Positions 48,075-60,214 of a stretch of DNA of 64,000 nt are shown here, piece by piece. A model generated the notes under the pieces. It worked only from the letters and a program-made list of their open reading frames with translations. It was not told the origin of the DNA and searched no databases. Position numbers and translations under genes: made by a program. Source of the DNA: Mesorhabditis belari (lineage: Eukaryota > Nematoda > Chromadorea > Rhabditida > Rhabditidae); the NCBI GenBank assembly GCA_958450365.1, contig CAUEEP010000938.1, positions 744,001 to 808,000 of the forward strand. Reading direction: 5' to 3'. The number at the start of each line of letters is the position of its first letter. Position 1 is the first letter of the stretch.

Positions 48075-51000
48075 ATGAAATTTTTATTGATATTTTCTGC
48101 TGTATTTGCCATGTACGTTTTAAACCCATTCAAAAAACATACTAGGAAAAAAATAGCATTTAGCGGCTGAGTTACGGTAATCGGCTTGATATGTAACTTG
48201 TGCGGTTTCAGCTTTAAAAACTTTTAAGTAGATGACTTGAAAGTAGCGAAATAGAGTCAACTCGTCATTTTTTAAGAGTTTATGGACAACACGTGGCCGC
48301 CCACATTCGGCGTCAAAATTTGGCGAAACAAGCGCAAGAGAGAATCGCCGCACAGAGCTATGATGCATCACAAAGGCCACCCGTTAAAGGTCGATTACTT
48401 GTGTGTTTTGTCTAAAGGGTTACTGTAAAACCCTAGTCTCTTGTCGCATTACGGGATCCAACTACAGTAGGCAAGACTTGATCGTTCAAATTTTAAATTG
48501 AAAACAGAAAAATGGCTTTACAACTTTAATGTTACCCGGCATACTGTAGCGAGAAAAATGCTGCATCTCTACAGGATCCCAAAAGCTAACTCATGCTTTC
48601 ATTTTGTTAAATCACTTACAAAGCTATCGCAAAATCTCTATCACCCCCAGGTTGCCATTATCCAACGCATTCATCATTCATCGTCTGCTTTCTCGGTGAA
48701 TTTTTTAGTTCTCTGAATTGTGCATGAGTTTGCAATTTGTTTTTTCTTGACTACAATACTACTTTTTATGTTCTTATCCTTTTGTGTCAAATCAATATGT
48801 GGTGTTGGAATTTCTCGTGAAAATTCGTAACACTGTTGCCCACATCTTTTCTCATTTTGGAACATTTCAGAGGGTGCAAGTCACACGGCCGTCGCGGTGA
48901 TCGTCTCGATTTTCATCAATCGGATAGTCTGGCATGATGAATATGCGGTAGTTTTTTTGCATTTGGAAAAAAAATGAATCAGAATTAGTTTTATAGTGAT
49001 GGATGGTTGATAATTTAAATTCACTAGTGCAAATTGTGATTGTTAAATCGAAAAAGTCGGATAACGAGCAAACTTCTAACTAATAACTTACTTAAACTTA
49101 TTTTCAGGAAATCGATTTACGTCTTCGTCAAGAATGGGAGGACTCCCGACTCGCCTACGAGATCGATTCAAGAGAGGGAGTGGCTGAGGTGAGCGGAGAT
49201 TTTTCGAAGAATTCAGATTTTGAAACAATAGTATTGCATATAGTTTGCAAATAGACACTAGATTTGTACCCATTCAACTATTTTTGATTGATCCCTTCAA
49301 CTGTCATTTCTTGATCGATCAAATACTATTCCCACTTCATTTCGCTTCATTAAACCTTTTCGCCTTTTTCTTTTTCAATTTGTTGATTGAGGCTGAGAAA
49401 GGGACACTTTTCTCACTCAATCTCATTCTTTTTTCCACTTTTTCCTTTTTCTTTTCCCGGCCAATATTTTGTTGTAAAGCGGATCTCCCTTTTTGCCCCT
49501 CTTTTCTTAGATCTTAGATCCTCATTTCTTTTTGAGAGATCTTCATTGCCAAAAAAGCATGGATTCTTTTAAAAGAGAAAATAAATAATCGATCTCTGTT
49601 AACACCTTCGCGTAAATGATGAACACTTTGACGAAAATGATGAAAAGAATTAAATGCTCGAGTAGCAGGCATATTTGTTAAGAAATGTCAACTGGATGAG
49701 TGTACGGTGCAAGAAAATTGCAAATAGCTAAAATAAAGTTTTTTTTTATATTCTTATAATTAGTTCAAAAATTTTAGGTCTCCCTCCCGGCGGGCAAGCA
49801 AATCTGGACCCCGGGCACCTACATCAGCAATGCAAAGGAGAAGGTTGGTTGGTAAAAAAAATTGAATTTGCGAACGTTTGCTGCTCTAAAACATACCCCG
49901 ACTACCGTGTCGCAAGTCAGCCTTATCTCATAGCATATGTCTATATTTATATTGGGTTGGTGAATAAGTCTTTTCGTTTCTTTTCATACTTCCGTTGAAG
50001 AATAACAAATTCACCAATTAACCTATTGTTTACTCTAAATAAAAATTGTTCATTGTTCAATTTCCCAACGGAACGAAAAGACTTATTCATCAATCTAATA
50101 TCTAATTGATGCTAGTGCAGTCTTTACGGCTACTGAACAGTCAGGGCAAGTTTTTGAATAAGTCAGCGTTTCGAAAAAATTGCAAATGATGAATGATGAT
50201 GGTTGGAAAATGAACAATTTGGAGAAAAAAAAATGAATAATCTAGGCTCACGACTCGGTTGAGCGAAGCAAGATGCTTATCGATCCGACCGGCTATGTCA
50301 AAGCGCAAACGGGGTGATTTTTGAATACAAATAGATCGATATAAGATAACATTATCTATTACCTAGATTATCATGAAATTATCCTTTTCAGTCGCACCAT
50401 CTACGTTCCGATCACCTATGGTACGGCGTTTCCTTTCCTCAATCAGCGCACGTTTAAACTTCGACTCTCAAGCTGTAAGAAAATGGTTTAAAAAAAACAT
50501 AAAAACTACTTGTCTAGATAAATATTATCTAAATGTATCCATTTTTCATAAAATTCTGATTCTTTTAGACAATTACCCAATCGAGGATGTCGTGTATGTT
50601 TGGGCGAACTCCGGGCCAAATGTGCTCCCACTTGAGGTGGTTTCGAAAGCTGAAATTTTACCGATTATCCAAATTTTTATCAATATCTTATAAAAATAAT
50701 TCAAATTTCTCAGGTTTCCGAGGATTTGATGGAGGGTGCGATCAAATTCGAGGAAGTCGCCGCCGGGGATTGCCTCGGGAATTACACATTTGGTAGGCAA
50801 ACGATCCTGGAATATTCTAAAATTAACTTAAAAACATTACTGCAGCTACGGGTCTCTGACTATTTTTGTCCTTGAATTCAAATATTTGTAGGTGTTTACC
50901 CGTGTGTCGACGTGGATGTCACCTTTTCCTCATCGACTTTCGGCGGTTTTGCGCGCATCTTTCTGCCGAGTATTCTCTTGGTGAGTGGATCGGGAATATT

Positions 51001-52478
51001 AAAAATTAATTGATTTTAGGCTTTAGTTTAATGCAAAGAGTTTTCGATTAAGAAGTGATATTAATTCCAATAATGCATTAACAGAAGTAGTAGTAGATTT
51101 TCGCGTCTGTTTGACACGATTGACTCGCTTACAATTTACTCGCTTACGGGATAACAGTTAGCGTTTATTCAGAATAATGTAGACAAAAAATGTAGAACGA
51201 AATGGTGGGGAGCGAAAATAAAATGGCACAGACTACGGGACGTTCCTAGTGACAACCTAGACAGACGTGAAAGGTGCACTTTAGAAAACGACGATTTTGT
51301 GGGAAATATAAAAGGCTATCTTCTCAACACATTCAGGTGGTCGCCTCGTGGTTGCATTTCTGGGTTCATGGCTCATGGTCTGTTCCAAGAACGATCTCCG
51401 CCGCCGGTCCATTTCTCATCTTTGCTGCTCTATTCGTTGGTTTTGAGTCGATTTACATATATATAAAAGAGCAGTGTCTGTCCGTCGTGGCTTATACAAT
51501 AGTTTAGAGAATTTTCAGAATCTTTCCAGTTTTCCAACAAAAAAGTAGGCAGTTCACTGGTTCTAGCGATTTTCGAAGCATTTTTTTAGAATTTTTACCG
51601 TATTTTCTCTAATAGTAGTGCACCCCGGCGAGCCGAGTTGGTGACTATTTTACGGTTTCCAAGCTTTTGCAGAAGCTCAACACTCAAATCCCCCACTAGA
51701 TCTCATCGTCAGCTACATTTTCCGACCCCACATCAATAGGTTCTGATAAGCGTTTCTCGAGATTTCGAGGAATTTAGGCGAGGCTTAGGGTGCACTACTA
51801 TTAGAGAAAATACGGTATCTATTTGTGAAGTTATCAAATCAAAAGCCTTTAACAATTTGAGATGTTCGGCGGATCGGCTCTCCCCTCAAAAGTCCCCTCA
51901 TTGTGGTGTTGGTTGGCGTTTTGTTTGTTGCTCACATTTCTCTCGTTTCTCGAGTATTTCCTCGTGATTCTTTGTGGAGTCAGAAGGTTCGTTGGACTAC
52001 AAGAATTTCTTGAATACAAGAATAACAACTTTATAATCTTTTTGAATAAGAAATTTTAATTTACAAGTATTTTTTGCATAAAATTTCAGAAACATTCGCT
52101 ATGTGAATGGACGTGGATCGACGGCCGATGATCGCTTGCTGAATCCGGGAAATGAGGTGAGATTTGGAATAATTGAGGGCAAAAATAAAACGAGTACCGT
52201 CTAGTTTTCTCTAATAGAAGCAATATGGATATTCAGCTTAGTAGACACAAATATCATTAGCTTTTGAAGAATATAAGATATAAGACAATACATTCTATTG
52301 TCTTATATCAAATTTGCACGATCATTTCACTATTCAATTCAATTTTCAGACGCTCGAAGTGGTTTACGACGGTAAATGCGCGTCTTTCCGTCAGAATAAT
52401 GGATTGGATTTGATCTCGAGGATTTTGTTCCCGATTCTTTTCCTCATTTGGTGCATTCTCTACTTTTTCGTCTTGTAA
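48075..52478 (+). CDS. Cys-loop-family ligand-gated ion channel subunit lacking the Cys-loop cysteines
   Basis: A pentameric neurotransmitter-gated channel subunit of the plasma membrane, about 410 residues. Signal peptide MKFLLIFSAVFA. Extracellular strands: IDLRLRQEWEDSRLAYE, then IWTPGTYISNAKEKAHD, then the loop region ITYGTAFPFLNQRTFKLRL, where the two hallmark cysteines should be (aligned residues Ile and Phe), then SSYNYPIEDVVYVW. A C..C pair near loop C (CLGNYTFGVYPC) is like GluCl/GlyR. M1 LPSILLVVASWLHFWV; M2 VPRTISAAGPFLIFAALF with Arg 0' and Leu 9'; M3 LWCWLAFCLLLTFLSFLEYF; M4 ISRILFPILFLIWCILYFFVL. No acidic -1' residue, so anion selectivity is likely. The exon junction after M2 (near 51560/51862) is unresolved by one base; a MITE lies in that intron. 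The ligand is unknown. Confidence 0.88.
49952..50098. mobile_element. 147-base mariner-type MITE
   Basis: Ends TTGGGTTGGTGAATAAGTC and its diverged complement (TTAGATTGATGAATAAGTC on the other strand), both continuing TTTTCGTTCC/TTTC, flanked by TA. The TTRGGTTGG start is typical of mariner termini. It lies in a channel-gene intron. No transposase. Confidence 0.9.
51598..51815. mobile_element. 218-base MITE with CCGTATTTTCTCTAATAG ends
   Basis: Inverted ends CCGTATTTTCTCTAATAGTA and complement, with TA on both sides. Pairing continues with GTGCACCC. It lies in the channel-gene intron at the M2-M3 loop. It belongs with the copies at 14313 and 39698 by its termini. A related fragment (TCTAATAGAAGCAATATGG) lies at about 52209. 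Confidence 0.9.
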
Positions 52479-53163
52479 ATTTCAAATTTCAATTTTTCTA
52501 GGAGATTATAGGGGCATTTTCTGTAAAAACGCGAGTCCATCCAGTTGCTCAGAGTTGCAAAATTGCAAAATTGCATCATAGTTTACCATAGTTGCTACCA
52601 TAAGCTATCAACTAGTTGTTATCAACTACCGTAGTTGCTACCATAATCTATCGACTACCGTAGTTGCTACTCCAATCTATCGACTACTGTATGTAGCTAT
52701 ATTTTTTTTTGGGAAATTTTTTTTATATTTATAAATCCAGTTTAAAAAAAAAATCATAATTCAATGAACCAGATGGCTGGCATTTGTGTACTTAAAAGCT
52801 CCCTCCAAAGCTAGGCGTGTTTTTTGCAGTAAATAAAAAAAATTCAATAATTTATTATATTATTAATTAAGCATGAAAGACACAAGAAATTCCAGAGAAA
52901 AAGCTTTTTTAAAAAAATTGTTAAAATATTTTTAAAAAAAAAACCATTTAAAAACTTGATAAAAGCCTTCATTTAAAGCACCGGTACCACGAAATTGCGT
53001 AAACAAAAGAAAATAATAAATAAATTTGCATTAAAATAGACATTTTCTTGAATCCCACTCAGATTCTGAGGGAATTGGCCAAATAAAAAAAAAGGTACTA
53101 AGAAAGGATACTTTAGAAGATAGAAAAAACTATTTTACATTATTTTCGTTTTTTTTATTCATT
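52479..53163. repeat. Spacer with ACCGTAGTTGCTACCATA repeats
   Basis: At 52560-52690 about four diverged copies of a unit like ACCGTAGTTGCTACCATAA followed by TCTATCGACT. The rest is AT-rich. It separates the 3' ends of the channel gene (+) and the Asn-rich protein gene (-). No exon found. Confidence 0.6.
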
Positions 53164-55829
53164 CTATGCTTGCCTCTTCATCTTCTTCATCTTTTTATAA
53201 TTTCCATTATTTCCAAAACAGTATGGGCATTTCCCTTTATTTGGTTGAGCGGGCATTTGAACGACTTGAACATTTCCGTTGTTTGTGTTGCCGAACGAGC
53301 CGAATACTGGTGGCATTGTGTTAGCTGAAAGATTGGTGTTTCGATATCTTTATTAGCTGACCATTAGATGAATATCTTTATTTAGATTGCTTTAAAATTA
53401 AGGTTATCATAAAGGAGAGGTTGACTATTACTAGAATTATCGATATCGATCGACTGGATAAGCTTTCTCAATAAGCTTTCTTGATAAGCTTTCTCGGTAA
53501 GCTTTCTCGATAAACTTTCTCGATAAACTTTCTCGGTAAGCTTTCTCGATAAGCTTTCTTGATAAGCTTTCTTGATAAGCTTTCTCGGTAAGCTTTCTTG
53601 ATAAACTTTCTCGATAAACTTTCTCGATAAACTTTCTCGATAAAAGGTAAAAGTTTAGTTGTTTCTCCGTTAAATCCTTTTAACTGAGTAATTCAGTAAA
53701 ATAGTTGACCACTACGCGACTGTACGCCCAAAATAGCGTGATCGCGAATGTGTTAACTGAATCGATATCGATATCTCGATAGCTTATCAATATGAAGATC
53801 TCAAAGTAATTTCAGGGTAATTGAATGCACTGAATACGATTGCCGATATCCTAAACCTAAGTTTTACGATTTTTAAAGCTTTTGGAAAACTTGAGATCTT
53901 GATATTGATAAGCTATCGAGATATCGATATCGATTTAGTTAACACATTCGCGATCACGATATTTTGGGCGTACAGTCGCGTAGTCGTCAACTATTTTACT
54001 GATATTTTGGTGAACATTCAAAGATAAACTAAACGATTATCGTCATTCGATAGCCCTGAGTCCCCTCTTGAAAACCAGTTCTTTTCAGAAAAAGACAGTA
54101 ACAGACCTTTGAAAAATGCAGAAAACTACAGAAAACGCTTAAGAACATATATTAAGCATGTTTGACCTTCTTAGCTCTTTATAACTTTTAGAGTTCTTTT
54201 CCTTTTAGTTCTAGAGCTTTATTATACTTTAGATTAAGAGCAAACCATTGTATCCATTGTTATTTCCTGGGAATGATCCATAGATTCCTTGATTGTTATT
54301 GTTTCCGACAGTCAGAAATTGTTCGCGGAACTTTTTCGCGAACTCGTTTGGATCAAAAGTTCCAGAGCTGAAATTATGATGTCAAATTGACAGGGTAAAG
54401 GAAGATTGAGATATCTAGATATCTAGATATCTAGATATCTAGATTTCTAGATATCTAGATTTCTAGATATCTAGATATGTAGATTTCTAGATTTCTAGAT
54501 ATCTAGATTTCTAGATTTCTAGATATCTAGATATCTAGATTTCTAGATTTCTAGATAGCTAGATTTCTAGATATTAAAGCTTGGCATGCAAAGTGATAGC
54601 ACAGAGAAATATAGGAAGAGAAATATAGCATTAGGGAAAAGTGGATGAGTTAAGCACTTGATTCTGGTAGACGCTCTGGTTTGTTTGTTTTTTTGGCACT
54701 GATTTATTGGATACAGTAACCCATATAGTCTCTACCGTAGTTGTAAATATTATTGTAACTTGAAGCCAATTTTAGTTGGGAAAAGGATGATGTTTAAGGA
54801 TGTCGAGTCACAGCACAAAATCCGATTCAATCGCTCTCCATTACCTGCTTGATTTGCCTGTGTTCTGCGGTGTTTTCTCTTCTTTAATCTCTCTTTCTTT
54901 TGTCTCTTTTTCTTCTTCAATTTTCACTTGTTTTGCCGGCTCACTCGTGTTCCCCGTGCTGCGAAAAGAAAAAACAAAGATTAACGAAAGAAATAAGAAA
55001 GAAGGAAACTTAAAAAAAAACAGAAAACAAGCATGCTTGCTTGACATCTTTGACATGCGTAGGTTTATATAAAATGAAATGGAAACGGATAAAGTGAGCT
55101 TTTCTTTGCTTATATTTTGACGAACCTGGCCGTGCCCAAATTCATGATTTCTTGTCTCGTTTCGGGGAACGACGACATCGAATTGACGACAATCGGTTGA
55201 CCGCCCATTTGACCGTTTGTTCCATCATAAGCCTAGATAAGTTTGATAAAGCTATAATGAGATTTCTGGAAAGCGACTGGGTGTTCTATCATAAGCCTAG
55301 ATAAAGTTCGATAAACTTATCATAAAATCTCTAGAAAGCTTATTGAATCCTATGAAGGGAATTGGTGATTCTCACCTGCATGATTCTCATGGCGATTTGT
55401 TTCCCGAGATTTGTCCCAAACGATTGCGGATCACCGCCAAACATTTCGCTTGGATCCACGTTTCGGGAATAGAACCTAAAATATGCCATTTTTTTTTCTT
55501 CTCTACCTCTCTAGCTCATTAATCATTACAGGCATCAGTAGCTTTGAATCTACTTGACTATCATTCTATCATTGACTATCATAGAATCTACTTCACTAAA
55601 TCATAGACTATCATTCTTAAACTGTACTTATCAAAAAAACTGGTAACACAATACAATAGTAGTATTTCAAAATGCACTCTCACCTATTGCCATCATTGTT
55701 TCCATTATTCGTGAAAGCGCTATCAGTGAGTCCGAGCGCTCGGAGGGCACATGATGGACAAAAACCTCCACATGAGATGAATGGGATAAAGGAAATGAAG
55801 AGAAGGAAATGGGATGATCTTCGTAACAT
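53164..55829 (-). CDS. Small secreted Asn-rich protein with CPxC at both ends
   Basis: About 200 residues in five exons: 55829-55686, about 55476-55376, 55238-55128, 54368-54246 and 53325-53164. ATG follows an acceptor (CTTTGCAG). A signal peptide HFLLFISFIPFISC is followed at once by GGFCPSCALRALGL. The middle is Asn/Gly/Met-rich with SSFPETRQEIMNLG and DPNEFAKKFREQFL. The end is KGKCPYCFGNNGNYKKMKKM-KRQA. Two CPxC motifs, one near each end, could bind metal or form disulfides. No known family is recognised. A short block near 54955 has splice signals but does not fit the phase and was left out. Its introns carry a palindrome and two minisatellites. Confidence 0.78.
53455..53645. repeat. 15-base minisatellite AAGCTTTCTCGATAA
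   Basis: About 13 copies with small changes (T/C and A/G at set places) in the last intron of the Asn-rich protein gene, immediately beside the palindrome at 53694-54002. Confidence 0.9.
53694..54002. mobile_element. Near-perfect palindrome with 110-base arms
   Basis: The left arm starts CAGTAAAATAGTTGACC and runs through ACTACGCGACTGTACGCCC and ATCGATATCGATATCTCGA; the right arm is its complement with only a few mismatches. The loop is about 90 bases. It is probably a foldback/MITE copy in the last intron of the Asn-rich protein gene. Confidence 0.9.
54414..54575. repeat. 8-base TAGATATC / TAGATTTC repeat
   Basis: About 20 units of TAGATATC and TAGATTTC in irregular order, in an intron of the Asn-rich protein gene. 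Confidence 0.95.
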
Positions 55830-57300
55830 CTGCAAAGGGAAAAGATGGGTAATTGAATCGAAAGAAAAGAAAGATAAAGCTAAAGTAATCAAAGATTGGT
55901 TTCAGGGGTGGCCGTCAAAAATTTGACAAGCACGGAAGAGGAAAAGAGGGGATCACGCATGACCTCGGAAAGGGGACTGGATGAAGAGCTTGCAGGATAT
56001 TGTAGCTGAGAAAAGACTGATTGCAAAGAGCAAAGTACGGTACTATTCGGCTTATGTATTCTATTCAAAGCATTTAAAAAAAAATTTTGGTTTCTTTTGA
56101 GTATCAGATATGTTTTGATTATAATTTTAGAATAAAAACTTTAGATATACACATAAAGTAGATAAAAGAATGTTATAGATTTCAACTAGTTAGTTAAGGT
56201 ATGGAGATGTACAATCGGATAGTACCAAAATACTTTAACATATCCAGTAATCTAATGTTCCAGTAGAATAGCACAGGTTACGGTCGTCTCAAAGATCAGT
56301 GAACTAAAAGACTAAGAACAAGAACAAGAAAAAGAACAAGAACAAGAAGAAGACAAGTGCAGGACAAGCCCGTAACTCAGCGTCATCACTTGGAAATGAT
56401 TCAGAAGAAGCATGGGGTTTGGGGGCAGTCTTGGGTGACTGCCACCGATATTTATGTGTGTTGAAGGGGGGAGGGCAGAATGGACCGGACCGGACAGGGA
56501 CTCTTCCCCTGAAAGAGAAGAGGCCAAAGGGCACCCATTTTCCCATCAACAATCAGGTGTACTTGAGGCGTTGAGATCGACGACTTGATGTACATTCGTC
56601 TTTTTACATGAGAGCTGAAAGGTGCTGAAATGAGCAAGACAATGACTTCAACAAGAACAGTATTTTGCAAGTGAGAGAATGGGAGAGCTTGGCTTGGCTT
56701 GGCTTGGTTAACATCAGGGTTTTTTCAGGATTATCCAGGAGCTCTGTGATAAAAGTTTGTCTCTGGCCTTAGCGAGCTTGACTTGGAGCTAGTTATGCAT
56801 GGAGATCACTATCAGTTTTGACTTGTCAAGCCATTAAGCTATTTACTGTCAGACATAAGAAATAAGCCACTGTCAAGCCATTGACAGTGGCTTATGGACT
56901 TGTCTAATATAGTATACGTTTACGAGAAAACTGATAAGAAAATAAAGATTGAGTTGAAATAGGCAAAAGTTTTCCTTATCAAGGAAGACTTTTTTGTTTC
57001 TGCGAAAAGAAACAAGCGTGTGATTGTTTGCTGTTGTCGAAGAAGAGCTAATCCTCCACCTGCAATCACTAATCTCTCCGAAGCTCTCCGATTTGGATTG
57101 TAAATGATTGGAACACCGGGAAGAAAATGATGCTGATGATAGAGATGGAAATAATCACTCTGTTTTCTTGTTCTTCAATAATCCTTGGATCACTTCCCCG
57201 TTTGGTGGACTTTTCAATGACGGTTTTGGGGAGGAAAAGTAATAAACTCTTTGAAATAAACTATGAAATAAACTTGAAGACTTTAAGCTATTCAGGGTCA
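55830..57300. other. Gene-free stretch with a short perfect hairpin
   Basis: Upstream of the Asn-rich protein gene, so its promoter should be here. An AAGAACAAGAAC simple repeat lies at about 56317-56350. A perfect 15-base stem with a 4-base loop (ATAAGCCACTGTCAA) is at 56862-56895. No exon found. Confidence 0.5.
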
Positions 57301-57308
57301 ACTTTGAG

Positions 57309-57540
57309 TACTCTACAAGCTGTTACAAGCTGCTACAAGCTGTTACAAGCTTCTACAAGCTGCTACAAGTTGTTACCAGCTGTTACAAGCTACTACAAGC
57401 TTCTACAAGCTGTTACAAGCTTCTACAAGCTGTTACAAGCTGTTACAAGCTGTTACAAGATGTTACAAGCTGCTACAACCTGTTACAACCTGTTACAAGC
57501 TGTTACAACCTGCTACAACCTGCTACAAGCTACTTACAGT
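57309..57540. repeat. 10-base minisatellite CTGTTACAAG
   Basis: About 23 copies of CTGTTACAAG / CTTCTACAAG / CTGCTACAAC. Open frames through it are repeat artefacts. Confidence 0.95.
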
Positions 57541-60214
57541 ACTCTGTAACCGTCAAAGAGTACTGTAAGTATTGCACTATTTGAATAGACTGTAGCTCAT
57601 TCATTTCTACAGTACTCCTTGTAATGGAGTGTATATTTATAGCTACAGAACATCATTTACTACTCATCTATAGTACTGAAATACTTTGATTTAGATCTAG
57701 GAAATCTAAGTGTCAAAATTGAATACATTGACTCTTCTCTTCAAACATTGTGACAAATACAAACTCTGGATGACACAAAAAGACTGAATCTGCTTTCTTT
57801 CACCTTTCATCTTTGGCGTCTTTTCTCACAAAGCATTCCAGTCATACAAGAGAGGATTGGCCAGAGCATTGTGAGAGGAATAAGTCGTGAAAAAAACTGG
57901 CCCTCAAGAAAGGCTTTTGTCATTGTTGATGTGCAATGAAAGTGATTGGGAGTGAGCATTGAAACAAGAGTATATCAATCAAGCAATCAAGCAACCAAGC
58001 AATCAAGCAATCAAGCTATTTTCCTAAAACGTACCAACTTTCAAAACCATTATCCACAATAAATGCGCTTCAAAACCCACACGGTAGATTATGCTTTTCA
58101 TTGTGAAAAGCTTTCTGATGATTCTCTTAAAGCCAATTCGATTCTCTTGGGCCTTTTTTCAAAACAAAGGGTTAAAATAAACCCCGTCAATCGATTCCCT
58201 GACCTTGAAAACCTTTCGGTACAAACTTTTGGCTTTCAGCTCTCATCTGAACAATGTTTACAGAACAAAAGAAATTCCTTTGGAAAGAGAGCCGAGATAT
58301 TCTTTGTGCAGCCTCGTAATCGCTCACCATCTGGCGCAGGGGTTTCCCATAAGAGAGCTTCCCCTTTCCCCTTTCTAGCCGACAATCTTTCGTAGTACTT
58401 ATTAGAGCGAAATAAAAAGTATAAACGTAAGACTACGGTAGCTTTCAAAACAGTACTCTGTAAGCTTGGCAAGCTTGGCAAACTCAATTCTAGGTCATGG
58501 ATGAAGAAAAAACGAATTGTTTGTTTGTGTATGCACACTTTGGAATTCGACGTGTGATCGGGTAAAAAGAAGCGAAAAAGAATAGAAAGACCTGTCTCTT
58601 TTCCCCTTCAAAAAAAGACCCAAATTCTCATGGCCGTGTCTCTGATCACCTGGAAAAAAAGGTGGAAAAGCCACTGGAATGTGCACAAGTGAAGCAGAAA
58701 AAAGCAAAAATCACAGGGTAGTTAATGGAGTTTTTAGAAACGGAACACCTGATCCGCTTCTATGAAAATGGACAGGATTTAGCAAAGGTAAAACAAAGCA
58801 AGTTTAGCAGGAATGTTCAGGATTGTTATGTTTTCAGGATATGGATTTTTAAGAAGTAGTTATAGATGCTTGATATTGATCCAAAGTCAAAAATTCAATA
58901 AATCGTTTAACGAAAAGCCTCAAATATCCACTGAAAAGGCGAAAAAATGGTGTCGATGAGGAACTTGAAATAAAAAGAGAAGGAGAAGAGGAGGAGAGGA
59001 GGAGAGGAGGAGAAGAGGAGAAGAAGAGGAGAAGAAGAGAAGGAGAAGAGGAGAAGAAGAGGAGGAGAAGAGGAGAAGAGGAGAAGAGAAGTGGAGACAA
59101 TACAACAAACACATTTCGGGGGGAAACACTCGTATGGATGTCCCTATTGAACGAAAAACGGGAAAGAAATACAGGAAAATTGGGGAAATGGTGACAAATT
59201 TCAGAATGGCCTGAGGGAAATTGGGGAAAGGGGAATGGGGGAATGGACGGATAGATCGGGAATGAAGCTGGGGGAAGAAGGGTTTGGATTGGAGAACGGA
59301 TTGAGTATCCCGTTTGACGAGCTTTAGACAAACTTTAGACGAATTGGCATAACTTGGCTCAGGAAAGAAATTAACCAAATATGCAACTCATCTCGAAAAG
59401 TTAACTTAAATATCTTTATTCAACATATAACAGTAACACATGAACAATTAAATTCAAATTTTCCTCCATCGGCATTCAGACAGGCTTAGTAAACGTTTGG
59501 GTAACGCGTTGCCCGTGACCGTACTACGCAACTGTACCAAAGCAATAGAAGATCCTTATTTAGAATTATGATCTACAGTTATGCCAACGGAAACGTGAAT
59601 ATTATAATATTATAATAGTATAATATTATAATAGTATAATAGTATAATATTATAATATTATAATATTATAATAATATCGTTTACGCTTATTTTTGTTGCC
59701 TAAAATAAACTTTCGAGTTCAATGCTTGGTCATAGCTAAAAGTAGAGTGCTCAAAATACTTGTGACAACTTTTTTATAGCCTCTCGGGAAGGTTCCTAAA
59801 TTTGCGTTTGAAAGTTGCCACCCAGGACGCCAGTCCATGACTGTATTATAATAATATAATAGTATAATAATATAATAGTATAATAATATAATAGTATAAT
59901 AATATAATAGTATAATAGTATAATAGTATAATAGTATAATAGTATAATAGTATAATTGTGTATAATAGAATAGAATTATACTATTATAATATTATAATAG
60001 TAAAATTGTATACAATAATGTATAATAGAATCAAAATATCCTTTATTTTTTATTTACAAAATCAAAAGTATAAAAGAAAATTGAAAAACCCGTAAGTGTC
60101 GAGTGGTGATTGGTGGGGTCAAAAAAAAAAAGAAGTTCAATATAAATTTGTAAGAAGAGAACCGTAAGCTTTTGAATTCATACAGTCAAAAAGCTATAAC
60201 TTTAAGCTATCATA
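57541..60214. other. Gene-free stretch with simple repeats
   Basis: No exon chain found. GA-rich run (GAGGAGAAGAGGA types) at 58975-59096. Two blocks of TATAATAG/TATAATAT repeats at 59597-59675 and 59843-60005, separated by about 170 bases of ordinary sequence. A frame at 58063-58395 is open but has no splice partners or family signal. The last part is the 3' flank of the ZP protein gene. Confidence 0.5.

Noticed and set aside
54940..54975. Extra small exon (STGNT) in the Asn-rich protein gene
   Set aside because: It has an acceptor and donor, but its phase does not match the next exon, while skipping it keeps frame.
57127..57549. 140-codon plus-strand frame
   Set aside because: Most of it is the 10-base CTGTTACAAG repeat; no start context or splice partners.
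58849..59378. Ser/Leu/Phe-rich minus-strand frames of 150-160 codons
   Set aside because: Produced by a GA-rich simple repeat; two overlapping frames are equally long.
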